Shown here one piece after another: positions 1 to 7,156 of a stretch of DNA of 19,351 nt. Source of the stretch: CAVURW01 sp963743595. Its GTDB lineage: Bacteria; Verrucomicrobiota; Verrucomicrobiia; Methylacidiphilales; UBA1321. The stretch covers positions 1 to 19,351 of the forward strand of contig CAVURW010000084.1 in NCBI GenBank assembly GCA_963743595.1, given 5' to 3'. Under the pieces are notes generated by a model. The model made no database searches. It worked only from the letters and a program-made list of their open reading frames with translations, and was not told the origin of the DNA. Made by a program: the position numbers and the translations under genes. Position 1 is the stretch's first letter. Each line of letters opens with the position of its first letter.

Positions 1-1
1 A

Positions 2-439
2 CCGATGGCGTTTAGACAGGTTTTTAGTAGCCCTGCTAAGCGAGCGAAAGAGACCTGCATCTTGGCCGGATTTGGTTCACAAATGGTGATTGATCCCCGC
101 TTGGTCGAGTGGAATTACGGAAAGTACGAGGGGATGAAGACCGTCGCTATCCGCGAAGCGCGACCTGACTGGAACATTTTTCAGGATGGTTGCCCACAAG
201 GTGAATCTGCCGAACAAATTGGTGTCCGTGCCGATGGACTCATCACGTTCCTTTTAACCCTCAAGGGCAACATCGCCCTCTTTACCCACGGTCAGTATTC
301 AAGCGTCTTTACGGCAAGATGGCTGGGATTGCCCGTAATAAACGGTGACCACTTCATCCTCGGAACCTCGTCAATCGGCATCCTTAGTTTCGATCCCGAC
401 CACATTAAAAACCCCGTCTTAGGGGCATGGAATATTTAA
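2..439 (+). CDS. Histidine phosphatase family protein (phosphoglycerate mutase-like), 5'-truncated by window edge
   Basis: The frame is open to the left edge, so the true start and the first catalytic motif (RHG) lie outside the window. What remains fits the family. VFSSPAKRAKET, at about residues 6-17 after the Met at base 5, matches the conserved S-S-P-x-x-R-A-x-x-T segment with its phosphate-binding Arg. VEWNYGKYEG (about 34-43) carries the conserved Glu of the acid/base region. PQGES and FTHGQ (second catalytic His, about residue 95) follow in the expected order. The family removes or transfers phosphate from small phosphometabolites or phosphoproteins through a phospho-His intermediate; the substrate cannot be told from this part. 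It lies 18 bases before the polyphosphate kinase gene on the same strand and is probably co-transcribed. The family call is firm; a specific activity such as phosphoglycerate mutase is not supported. Confidence 0.85.
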   Translation, partial: PMAFRQVFSSPAKRAKETCILAGFGSQMVIDPRLVEWNYGKYEGMKTVAIREARPDWNIFQDGCPQGESAEQIGVRADGLITFLLTLKGNIALFTHGQYSSVFTARWLGLPVINGDHFILGTSSIGILSFDPDHIKNPVLGAWNI

Positions 440-457
440 TTAGCCCTCCTTACCATT

Positions 458-1306
458 ATGAATTATTTAGACAAATTTTGCGTCACACCAGGAAAGGCCG
501 TTCACCTGGAGGACTACGCTCCAGACTATTCTGGTGAGGGGCTGGACAAAACGTCGTCGCAATCAGTCACGACTGCATTTGAAAAGCAAATTGCTGAGTG
601 GCAATTCAAGCTGTACGCAGAGGCGAAACGCTCTCTGCTGATCTGCCTTCAGGCTCCCGATGCCGGTGGCAAAGATGGCGTGGTACGGCACGTTATCGGT
701 GCCATGAATCCTCAGGGTTGCCGAGTCGTTGGCTTCAAAGAACCTTCGAAAGAAGAACTCGCACACGATTTCCTTTGGCGGATTGAACAACAATGTCCCC
801 GCCGCGGGGAAGTATGCATATTCAACCGATCTCACTACGAAGATGTTTTGATCGCGCGAGTGCATAACCTCGTTCCTACGGAGATCTGGTCAAACCGCTA
901 CTCGGAGATCAATGACTTTGAACGGCGGTTGCTTGCAAATGGCACCCACATCCTGAAGTTCTTCCTGCATATTAGTAAGGAAGAACAGTTAAAGCGTTTC
1001 GAGCGGCGCCTGGACGATCCGAGCCGAAATTGGAAAATCAGTGAGGCCGATTACTCAGAAAGAAATTATCGGGACCAATATGGCGCGGCCTATGAAGCTG
1101 CCTTAACCCAGTGCAGCACGTCCGCAGCACCGTGGTTCATCATTCCTTCAGATCACAAGTGGTTCCGGGACCTGGCCATTTCACAAATCATCGCGGAAAC
1201 GCTGCAAGGGCTCGGTATTAAGCTTCCCGAACCAACCGTTGATCTGAAGGACATCCGGGAAAAGTATCACCGCGCGGCAAAGGGTGAGAAAGAGAAGAAG
1301 GAATAG
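458..1306 (+). CDS. ppk2: PPK2-family polyphosphate kinase / polyphosphate:nucleotide phosphotransferase
   Basis: The 282-residue protein has the P-loop kinase signature of PPK2: a Walker A-type loop APDAGGKDG (residues 66-74) and a Walker B/lid-region motif FNRSHYEDVL (122-131), followed by RRLDDPSRNWK and the C-terminal DHKWFRDLAIS block usual in the family. The NRSHYED form, rather than DRSWYN, resembles the subgroup annotated as polyphosphate:nucleotide phosphotransferase. These cytosolic enzymes transfer phosphate between polyphosphate and nucleoside mono- or diphosphates. Length is normal for a single-domain PPK2. The ATG at 458 is the first in frame after the upstream stop, and no clear Shine-Dalgarno sequence is visible. 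It sits between the phosphatase gene (18 bases upstream) and the proton-ATPase gene (67 bases downstream), which suggests an operon for phosphate-energy balance. Which nucleotide is used cannot be told. Confidence 0.93.
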   Translation: MNYLDKFCVTPGKAVHLEDYAPDYSGEGLDKTSSQSVTTAFEKQIAEWQFKLYAEAKRSLLICLQAPDAGGKDGVVRHVIGAMNPQGCRVVGFKEPSKEELAHDFLWRIEQQCPRRGEVCIFNRSHYEDVLIARVHNLVPTEIWSNRYSEINDFERRLLANGTHILKFFLHISKEEQLKRFERRLDDPSRNWKISEADYSERNYRDQYGAAYEAALTQCSTSAAPWFIIPSDHKWFRDLAISQIIAETLQGLGIKLPEPTVDLKDIREKYHRAAKGEKEKKE

Positions 1307-1373
1307 TTCGGAGTTGCCGCAGAGTAAAACCAGAAAATTTAGCATCACGTTCGAACCGAGGAATTTACCAACC

Positions 1374-3845
1374 ATGACAACCAAACCCAATCAGAATAAG
1401 CCTATCGAGCCGAATAAGCCCGAGCCGAAGGACGACTTAAAAACGTTGCCCATGGCGGAAGTGGAGAAGAAATTGGAATCTTCAAGCGAGGGCCTTACCC
1501 AAGCTGAAGCAGAAAAGCGGCTGACCCAATACGGTCCCAATGAGATTGAAGAAAAGAAAAGCAATCTCCTTCTCAAGTTTCTGAGCTATTTCTGGGGGCC
1601 TATTCCGTGGATGATCGAAGCAGCGGTCATTCTCTCGGGCGTGGTCCAGCATTGGCCCGATTTTTTCATCATTCTATTTTTGCTCGTTTCCAACGCCTGC
1701 GTGGGATTCTGGGAAGAACGCGAGGCAGGCAATGCCATTGCTGCCCTCAAGAGCAGTCTGGCGATCAAGGCTCGGGTCAAGCGCGATGGCAAGTGGATCA
1801 ATCCGGCCGCGCGAGAATTAGTGCCCGGCGATGTCATTCGCTTGAGGCTCGGCGACATAGTACCGGCGGATGCTCGCCTGCTCGACGGCGACGAGATTGA
1901 GGTGGATCAATCCGCTTTAACCGGCGAATCCCTGCCCGCCACACGCAAACCAAGCGAAGCCGTATTTTCAGGGTCGATCGTTCGCCAGGGTGAAATCGGC
2001 GCGTTAGTCTACGCCACCGGGACCAAAACCTACTTCGGAAAAACCGCAGAACTCGTACAGGGCGCTCACACCGTTAGCCATTTTCAAAAAGCAGTGCTCA
2101 AGATAGGTAATTACCTGATCATCTTCGCGGTAGCGATTGTGGCATTGATTATTACCGTCGCTACCTTTCGTGGCGACCCGATCCTAACCACGTTGCAGTT
2201 CGCCTTGGTGCTGACCGTGGCCGCGATACCCGTGGCCATGCCCACGGTCTTGTCGGTGACAATGGCAGTCGGAGCACGGCAGCTGGCCAAGAAAAAGGCC
2301 ATTGTCAGCAAGCTGGTGGCCATCGAGGAGTTAGCGGGTGTGGACGTGCTCTGCGCGGATAAGACCGGCACCCTAACGCAAAACAAGTTAACCTTGGGTG
2401 ATCCTTTCACCCTCGGTAGTGTGTCAGCAGAGCAAGTGATCCTTTACGGCGCATTGGCGTCTCGTTCGGATAATAACGATACGATTGATTTAGCGGTCCT
2501 GGCTGGCTTGAAAGACCCTGAAGCCGTAAAGGCGTTTGAAGTAACTCACTTTACGCCGTTCGACCCTGTCCATAAGCGGACCGAGGCCACCGTTAAAGGC
2601 AAAGACGGCAATATCTTTAAGGTGACGAAGGGCGCACCACAGGTCATCTTGGCTCTAGCTGTCAATGCAGGACAGTTAAACGAAGTGGTCACAAAGGCAG
2701 TCGACGAGTTTGCTGCCCGAGGGTTTAGAGCTTTAGGGGTGGCCTTTGCTGGCGATGACGGCCAATGGCAATTTGTTGGAGTGTTGCCCCTGTTCGATCC
2801 TCCCCGGGAAGATGCCGAGGCTACCATCGCCATGGCGCTTAAGATGGGCGTAAAGATCAAGATGGTGACAGGTGATGCGCTCGCCATCGCCAAGGAGACA
2901 GCCAACAAACTTAAGATGGGTGTCAATATTCTGGATGCCGCCCGTTTGGGCGATTCTAAAAAAGAAGAAACCGCCGAGGTATCCCAGTCGATCGAAAAGG
3001 CAGACGGTTTTGCCCAAGTCTTTCCAGAACACAAATTCCATATCGTGGATGTCCTACAGAAGCTGGGACATATCGTCGGCATGACTGGCGATGGAGTAAA
3101 CGATGCTCCTGCGCTGAAGCAGGCGGATTGTGGAATCGCCGTTTCTGGTGCGACCGATGCGGCACGAGCTGCTGCGGCTATCGTTCTGACGACTCCCGGT
3201 CTCGACGTCATTATTGAGGCAATCAAGGAGAGCCGACGCATCTTCCAGCGGATGAACAGTTACGCGATCTATCGCATTGCTGAGACACTGCGCGTGCTCT
3301 TATTCATGACGGCGGCCATCCTTGTCTTTAATTTTTACCCTTTAACGGCGGTCATGATCGTGATGCTGGCGTTGCTCAATGACGGCGCGATTCTCTCCAT
3401 TGCCTATGATAACGTCCGCTATAAAAATCAGCCTGAGTCCTGGAACATGCGCACCGTCCTCGGAATCGCTACCGTTTTGGGTGTCCTGGGACCCATCGCC
3501 TCATTTGGCCTTTTTTACCTGGGAGACCGGGTGTTCCATCTGGATCGTCCGCACCTCCAGCCCATGATGTATCTGATGCTATCCGTAGCTGGACACCTGA
3601 CCATTTTCCTCACCCGCACGCGAGGCCCCTTCTGGTCCATTCCGCCCGCCCGGATTCTATTAGTGGCTGTCGTCGGCACTCAAATCCTGGCCACCTTCAT
3701 CGCCGTCTACGGATTTCTGATGCCACCCCTGGGATGGGGATGGGCCGGATTCGTCTGGGTATACGCACTGATCTGGGCCCTTATTAGCGACCAGGTGAAG
3801 TTGTTCGCCTATCAGATCCTCGATCCGATCAAGAAGGTAAAATGA
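1374..3845 (+). CDS. Plasma-membrane-type proton-translocating P-type ATPase (P3A class)
   Basis: A P-type ATPase of 823 residues when started at ATG 1374; the frame is open further upstream to 1284, but that would overlap the kinase gene and add an Arg-rich stretch. GAGG about 12 bases upstream of 1374 also favours this start. Landmarks in order: cation-ATPase N-domain near residues 35-60, actuator TGES (183-186), PVAMP in the M4 helix (286-290), phosphorylation site DKTGTLT (Asp 329), MVTGD (about 497-501), hinge GDGVNDAPALK (572-582), then C-terminal membrane helices. The M6 segment LLNDGAILSIAYD resembles the LNDGT segment of plant and fungal H+-ATPases, including the proton-carrying Asp (about 670). 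This supports outward H+ pumping rather than Ca2+ or heavy-metal transport. The long C-terminal autoinhibitory domain of plant pumps is absent. Its stop overlaps the start of the broken rpiB frame by ATGA. Confidence 0.93.
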   Translation: MTTKPNQNKPIEPNKPEPKDDLKTLPMAEVEKKLESSSEGLTQAEAEKRLTQYGPNEIEEKKSNLLLKFLSYFWGPIPWMIEAAVILSGVVQHWPDFFIILFLLVSNACVGFWEEREAGNAIAALKSSLAIKARVKRDGKWINPAARELVPGDVIRLRLGDIVPADARLLDGDEIEVDQSALTGESLPATRKPSEAVFSGSIVRQGEIGALVYATGTKTYFGKTAELVQGAHTVSHFQKAVLKIGNYLIIFAVAIVALIITVATFRGDPILTTLQFALVLTVAAIPVAMPTVLSVTMAVGARQLAKKKAIVSKLVAIEELAGVDVLCADKTGTLTQNKLTLGDPFTLGSVSAEQVILYGALASRSDNNDTIDLAVLAGLKDPEAVKAFEVTHFTPFDPVHKRTEATVKGKDGNIFKVTKGAPQVILALAVNAGQLNEVVTKAVDEFAARGFRALGVAFAGDDGQWQFVGVLPLFDPPREDAEATIAMALKMGVKIKMVTGDALAIAKETANKLKMGVNILDAARLGDSKKEETAEVSQSIEKADGFAQVFPEHKFHIVDVLQKLGHIVGMTGDGVNDAPALKQADCGIAVSGATDAARAAAAIVLTTPGLDVIIEAIKESRRIFQRMNSYAIYRIAETLRVLLFMTAAILVFNFYPLTAVMIVMLALLNDGAILSIAYDNVRYKNQPESWNMRTVLGIATVLGVLGPIASFGLFYLGDRVFHLDRPHLQPMMYLMLSVAGHLTIFLTRTRGPFWSIPPARILLVAVVGTQILATFIAVYGFLMPPLGWGWAGFVWVYALIWALISDQVKLFAYQILDPIKKVK

Positions 3846-4069
3846 AAACAATCGAATCCACCAGTTCCGATCCGTCTATCTCCTCAAAGGCACCGGCACC
3901 TAATGGAGTGAGCTCGATGCGTCTTGGAATCGCCACCGACCATGGAGGCTTTGAGCTGAAAGAAAAGCTTGTCGTTCAATTGCGGAACATTGGGCCTCCC
4001 TTTTGTTTTCGTTTTAGGGAGAGAATCAATTCAGTTTTCAATGTCTGCCTTGAAATAGCTTTCCCATAA
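3842..4069 (+). pseudogene. rpiB: Truncated ribose-5-phosphate isomerase B (5' fragment only)
   Basis: The frame starts with an ATG overlapping the ATPase stop (ATGA). After a Ser/Pro-rich lead of about 25 residues it reads MRLGIATDHGGFELKEKL, which is the N-terminal signature of RpiB/LacAB sugar-phosphate isomerases, with the Asp-His of the sugar-binding loop. Homology ends after LRNIG, near base 3990. The remaining 26 or so codons resemble nothing in the family and run to a stop at 4069, giving 75 residues against about 145-150 for a complete enzyme. The rest of the gene (Cys and the TGIG-type active-site segment) is not seen downstream as far as dnaK. The product cannot be an active isomerase. 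The clean break followed by repeat-rich DNA suggests an insertion or deletion junction. The 25-residue lead before the usual start is also uncommon. Confidence 0.75.
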
Positions 4070-4288
4070 CGCGGTAGTCTGGGGAATTTATATACTTAAT
4101 TGTCGTTAATAGTTAATTTAAAAGTGAATCCTAATTCATGCCTCCACGTTGCATAACACGACTCCACGGACGCATAGCAGTCGGTTGCCAAAATCTACCG
4201 AAATCTACTTTTTTGCTCTGGACTTAGCGACCATAAACCGTTAACCTGTAACTAGTTAGGTAAACAACGGTCGGATTACTGCCTCCTT

Positions 4289-4361
4289 ACAGCCCGCAAT
4301 CGCTTTGCGATGAGACCCAGGCCTTCGGCCGTCTTACCAGACGGTCTACGACCTGGGCTGT
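4289..4361. repeat. 73-base structured element: 7-bp outer stem enclosing three hairpins
   Basis: ACAGCCC at 4289-4295 is exactly complementary to GGGCTGT at 4355-4361. Inside lie three short perfect hairpins in a row: ATCGC-TTT-GCGAT, GGCC-TTC-GGCC and CGTCT-TACC-AGACG. CCCAGG near 4316 can also pair with CCTGGG at about 4352-4357, competing with the outer stem. The loop style (TCGCTTTGC next to CCCAGG) recalls the hairpin at 17400-17437 in the same window, so both may belong to one family of intergenic repeats. No tRNA features (GG of the D loop, TTC of the T loop) are present. Function unknown. Confidence 0.55.
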
Positions 4362-4381
4362 ACATGAGGCCGTCCCTTCGG

Positions 4382-4513
4382 GCAATGTGAAGGCAATGTG
4401 AAGGCGAAAGGCGCTACTGGGTCCAGCGTCACGCTGGCTTCGGGCCTAGAGACAGGGAGGCATTGTGAAGGCCAAAGGTGCTCGTCACCGATAATTGATG
4501 GGTCCAGCGTCAC
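4382..4513. repeat. Direct repeats: tandem 11-mer plus two degenerate copies of a 41-55 base unit
   Basis: GCAATGTGAAG occurs twice head to tail (4382-4403). A longer unit starting GGCAATGTGAAGGC, going on with AAAGG-GCT and ending TGGGTCCAGCGTCAC is present at 4392-4432 and again at 4459-4513. The second copy has ATT for AAT and about 14 extra bases (CGTCACCGATAATT region) before the shared end. In the first copy the end continues into the perfect hairpin CAGCG-TCA-CGCTG (about 4424-4436). No reading frame runs through both copies, so these are non-coding repeats, possibly remains of a duplicated intergenic element. Confidence 0.65.
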
Positions 4514-4696
4514 ACTACAAATAGTCTAATCTACGGACGGCAACTGCGCCAAAATAGCCGTCGATGTGGGACGATTTGTCGCAGGAATCGTGCTGATCGA
4601 GATGAGAGACTTGCCGTTAAAAGAGCATAAGTCATTGTGAACTAAGAGTTTATATCGAAAACAGAGTCAGCGGCCCAGTTCTTGCCGATAGCGAGT

Positions 4697-6685
4697 ATGT
4701 CAAAAATTTTAGGGATCGACTTAGGGACCACGAATTCGTGTATGGCTGTTATGGAAGACGGCCAGCCTGTCGTTTTGGAGAATTCTGAGGGCGCGCGGAC
4801 CACTCCGTCCGTTGTTGCGTTTACCAAGACCGGCGAGCGATTGGTGGGACAAGCTGCCAAACGCCAGGCAGTGACGAATGCCAAAAACACAGTTTTCTCC
4901 GTGAAGCGCTTTATCGGGCGCAAGTATGAAGAGGTGAAGGGCGAGCTGGGCCGCGTGCCTTATAAAGTGGTGGCTGCCAAGAATGGCGATGCCCATATTG
5001 AGGTGAATCTCGGCGGCGAGACGAAGGTTTATTCGCCGGAAGAAGTCTCCTCGTTCATTCTCGCGAAACTCAAGGCCGATGCGGAATCGAAGCTCGGCGA
5101 AAAGATCACTCAAGCCGTCATTACCGTTCCTGCCTATTTCAACGATAGCCAACGTCAAGCGACGAAAGATGCCGGCCGAATCGCCGGCTTGGAAGTGCTG
5201 CGTATTATCAACGAACCGACTGCCGCATCGCTCGCCTATGGTCTGGATAAGAAGGGCGATGAAAAGATCGCCGTGTACGATTTAGGTGGTGGTACGTTCG
5301 ACATTTCCGTTTTGGAAATCACGCGCGACCCCTCCGCACCCGGCGGCGAGAGCAGCCTCTTTGAAGTGCGCGCCACAAACGGTGATACGCACCTGGGTGG
5401 TGACGACTGGGATAACAAGATCATGGACTGGCTCTTGGCCGAGTTTAAAGTCGATACAGGTATCGAACTCAAGGGCCAAGCCGATGCGATTCAGCGTCTG
5501 AAAGAAGAGTCTGAGAAGGCGAAGATCGCGCTTTCGTCTGCGCAGACCTACGAAATCAGTTTGCCATTCATTACGGCCGACGCGTCGGGTCCCAAGCACA
5601 TCGCCAAGACCTTAACTCGCTCGAAGCTGGAGCAGCTCACCGATGACCTGACAGAAAAGACAATCGGGCCGGTGAACGCCTGTTTGCGCGATGCGAAGAT
5701 CAATGCCGCTGATATCGATGAGCTGGTGCTCGTCGGTGGTATGACGCGTATGCCGAAGATTGTTGAGACCGCGCGTCGTCTCGTGAATAAGGAACCACAC
5801 AAGGGTGTGAACCCGGATGAAGTGGTGGCTGTGGGTGCTGCGATCCAAGGCGGTGTGATCAAGGGCGGCGTTAGCAATGTGTTGTTGCTGGACGTGACTC
5901 CGTTGACCCTGGCGATCGAAACGGCCGGTGCTGTGGCGACGGCGATGATCCCGCGTAATACGACGATTCCCACCCGGAAATCGCAAGTGTTTTCGACCTA
6001 TTCCGACAGCCAACCGAGCGTAGAGATCAAGGTGCTTCAAGGCGAGCGCCCCCTCTCTCGCGATAATAAACAACTCGGGACGTTCCACCTGGATGGAATT
6101 CCGCCCGCACCTCGCGGCGTGCCCCAAATTGAAGTGACTTTCGATATCGATAAAGACGGTATCTTACACGTCTCCGCCAAGGATCTCGGTACAGGCAAGG
6201 AACAGCGGATCTCCATCACCGGTTCGTCTGGTCTCTCGAAGGACGAGATCGAAAAGATGCGTCAGGAAGCAGAGAAATTCGCTGAGCAGGACAAGAAAGA
6301 AAAGGATCGCATTGAGCTGCGCAATCAAGCCGACACAGCCGCTTACGCCGCTGAAAAGATGATGCGCGATATGGGCGATAAGATTGATCCGGCGAAGAAG
6401 GCCGAAATCGAAACCGAAATCAAGAACCTGCGCGACGTGCTGAATGCGAATAAAGACAGCCAAAACACCGATGCGATCAAGACGGCAATGGACGCCCTGA
6501 ATGTAAAGGTGAACGCGGCGTCTATGGAGATGTACCAAAAGGCCGCAGCCGAGCATTCCGCTAAGGGCGCAGCTAATTCCGACGAGGGCTCGAACGCATC
6601 CACCGGTGGCTCTGGCAAGAAAGATGAGCCGGACGTGGTCGACGCCGAAATTGTCGATGATAACGACGGCAAGAAGAGCAAGTAA
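4697..6685 (+). CDS. dnaK: Chaperone protein DnaK (Hsp70)
   Basis: The 662-residue product has every Hsp70 landmark. The phosphate-1 motif ILGIDLGTTNSC lies at the N-terminus, VPAYFNDSQRQATKDAG and IINEPTAASLAYGLDK in the first half, phosphate-2 YDLGGGTFDIS near residue 195, and the adenosine motif LVGGMTRMPKI near 345. The substrate-binding beta domain (LLLDVTPLTLAIET, TIPTRKSQVFST) and a helical lid come next, with a disordered Gly/Ser/Asp tail ending in the DVVDAEIVDDND type typical of bacterial DnaK. ATP-driven binding of exposed hydrophobic segments in the cytosol is the established role. ATG 4697 gives the canonical MSKILGIDLG; a TTG at 4682 would add five residues and is less likely. 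Neither grpE nor dnaJ is next to it; groES and groEL follow on the same strand. Confidence 0.98.
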   Translation: MSKILGIDLGTTNSCMAVMEDGQPVVLENSEGARTTPSVVAFTKTGERLVGQAAKRQAVTNAKNTVFSVKRFIGRKYEEVKGELGRVPYKVVAAKNGDAHIEVNLGGETKVYSPEEVSSFILAKLKADAESKLGEKITQAVITVPAYFNDSQRQATKDAGRIAGLEVLRIINEPTAASLAYGLDKKGDEKIAVYDLGGGTFDISVLEITRDPSAPGGESSLFEVRATNGDTHLGGDDWDNKIMDWLLAEFKVDTGIELKGQADAIQRLKEESEKAKIALSSAQTYEISLPFITADASGPKHIAKTLTRSKLEQLTDDLTEKTIGPVNACLRDAKINAADIDELVLVGGMTRMPKIVETARRLVNKEPHKGVNPDEVVAVGAAIQGGVIKGGVSNVLLLDVTPLTLAIETAGAVATAMIPRNTTIPTRKSQVFSTYSDSQPSVEIKVLQGERPLSRDNKQLGTFHLDGIPPAPRGVPQIEVTFDIDKDGILHVSAKDLGTGKEQRISITGSSGLSKDEIEKMRQEAEKFAEQDKKEKDRIELRNQADTAAYAAEKMMRDMGDKIDPAKKAEIETEIKNLRDVLNANKDSQNTDAIKTAMDALNVKVNAASMEMYQKAAAEHSAKGAANSDEGSNASTGGSGKKDEPDVVDAEIVDDNDGKKSK

Positions 6686-6699
6686 TTTTAAACCAATTT

Positions 6700-6793
6700 A
6701 ACGAGCAATCCGGTTTTTATATCCCTGCGTTCCACGGCTGCGACTTGTCGCGGGTGCGTGAGAGTCTGAGGAATAGAGAAAACCGGATTCGTT
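6700..6793 (+). promoter_or_regulatory. Inverted repeat in the dnaK-groES spacer
   Basis: AATCCGGTTTT (6707-6717) is exactly repeated in reverse complement as AAAACCGGATT (6779-6789). The match extends outward to AACGA on the left arm (with a 3-base bulge) and TCGTT on the right, so about 15 bases per arm enclose roughly 60 bases. A smaller hairpin, GCGA-CTTG-TCGC, lies inside (around 6740-6751). The arms end about 25 bases before the groES ribosome binding site. This could be a leader RNA structure or a regulator site controlling groESL separately from dnaK. It is not the CIRCE operator (TTAGCACTC-N9-GAGTGCTAA), which is absent. Confidence 0.45.
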
Positions 6794-6829
6794 AAGAACC
6801 AACAAACAAACCCAAGGAGAAAGTACAAC

Positions 6830-7123
6830 ATGTCAACAGTTAATTTCCGTCCCCTCGGAGATCGCGTTCTTGTACAACCGATCGAAGAGAAGGAAACACA
6901 ACGCGGCGGGATCATTATTCCTGATACCGCAAAGGAAAAACCCCAAGAAGCGAAAGTTATCGCGATTGGAACCGGCAAAACCGATGATAAAGGCAAGAAA
7001 GTGCCTTTTGAAGTTTCCGTGGGCGACCGCGTGCTGATCAGCAAGTATGGCGGAACGGAAATCAAGATCGACGGAGCGCAGTATCAAGTGCTTCGTGAAG
7101 ACGACATCCTCGGAATCCTGTAA
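6830..7123 (+). CDS. groES: Co-chaperonin GroES (Hsp10)
   Basis: The 97-residue product has the standard GroES layout. FRPLGDRVLVQP lies near the N-terminus. The mobile loop that docks on GroEL follows (EEKETQRGGIIIPDTA, with the hydrophobic GGIII segment at about 25-30). DRVLISKYGGTEIKI and a C-terminal YQVLREDDILGIL complete it. It forms the heptameric lid of the GroEL cage. A strong ribosome binding site, AAGGAGA at 6814-6820, sits 9 bases before ATG 6830. The gene lies 144 bases after dnaK and 33 bases before groEL, the normal groESL pairing. Confidence 0.98.
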   Translation: MSTVNFRPLGDRVLVQPIEEKETQRGGIIIPDTAKEKPQEAKVIAIGTGKTDDKGKKVPFEVSVGDRVLISKYGGTEIKIDGAQYQVLREDDILGIL

Positions 7124-7156
7124 GTAAGTACAACACACAAAAGGAGAAAATAGATT

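Larger units (their letters stand above)
3991..4696. other. Gene-free, repeat-rich spacer between broken rpiB and dnaK
   Basis: From the point where rpiB homology ends to the dnaK start no credible gene is seen. The left part (about 4070-4280) is AT-rich, without recognisable structure. The middle (4289-4513) holds hairpins and two copies of a direct repeat, listed separately. The right part (4526-4696) must contain the dnaK promoter, but no convincing -35/-10 pair, CIRCE operator or sigma-32-type promoter could be picked out. A 37-codon open frame near 4526-4640 resembles no family known to me and is probably chance. CTCCCT at about 3996 and AGGGAG at about 4016 could form a 6-bp hairpin right at the rpiB breakpoint. 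Confidence 0.6.

Noticed and set aside
2546..3241. 231-codon open frame antisense to the proton ATPase
   Set aside because: Shadow of a strongly conserved gene on the other strand; Ser/Ala-rich composition typical of antisense frames. Similar antisense frames over dnaK, groEL and the AAA+ gene were dropped for the same reason.
4289..4361. 73-base segment with a 7-bp end stem, tRNA-like in size
   Set aside because: No D-loop GG, no TTC arm, no plausible anticodon stem of 5 bp and no CCA; inner hairpins have the wrong spacing.
4526..4640. 37-codon frame upstream of dnaK (contains KIAVDVGRFVAGIVLIEM), considered as a 3' remnant of rpiB
   Set aside because: It does not match the RpiB C-terminal motifs, has no start codon near its beginning and no ribosome binding site.
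6686..6829. CIRCE operator or sigma-32-type promoter before groES
   Set aside because: TTAGCACTC-N9-GAGTGCTAA is absent and no CTTGAA/CCCCAT pair with proper spacing is visible.
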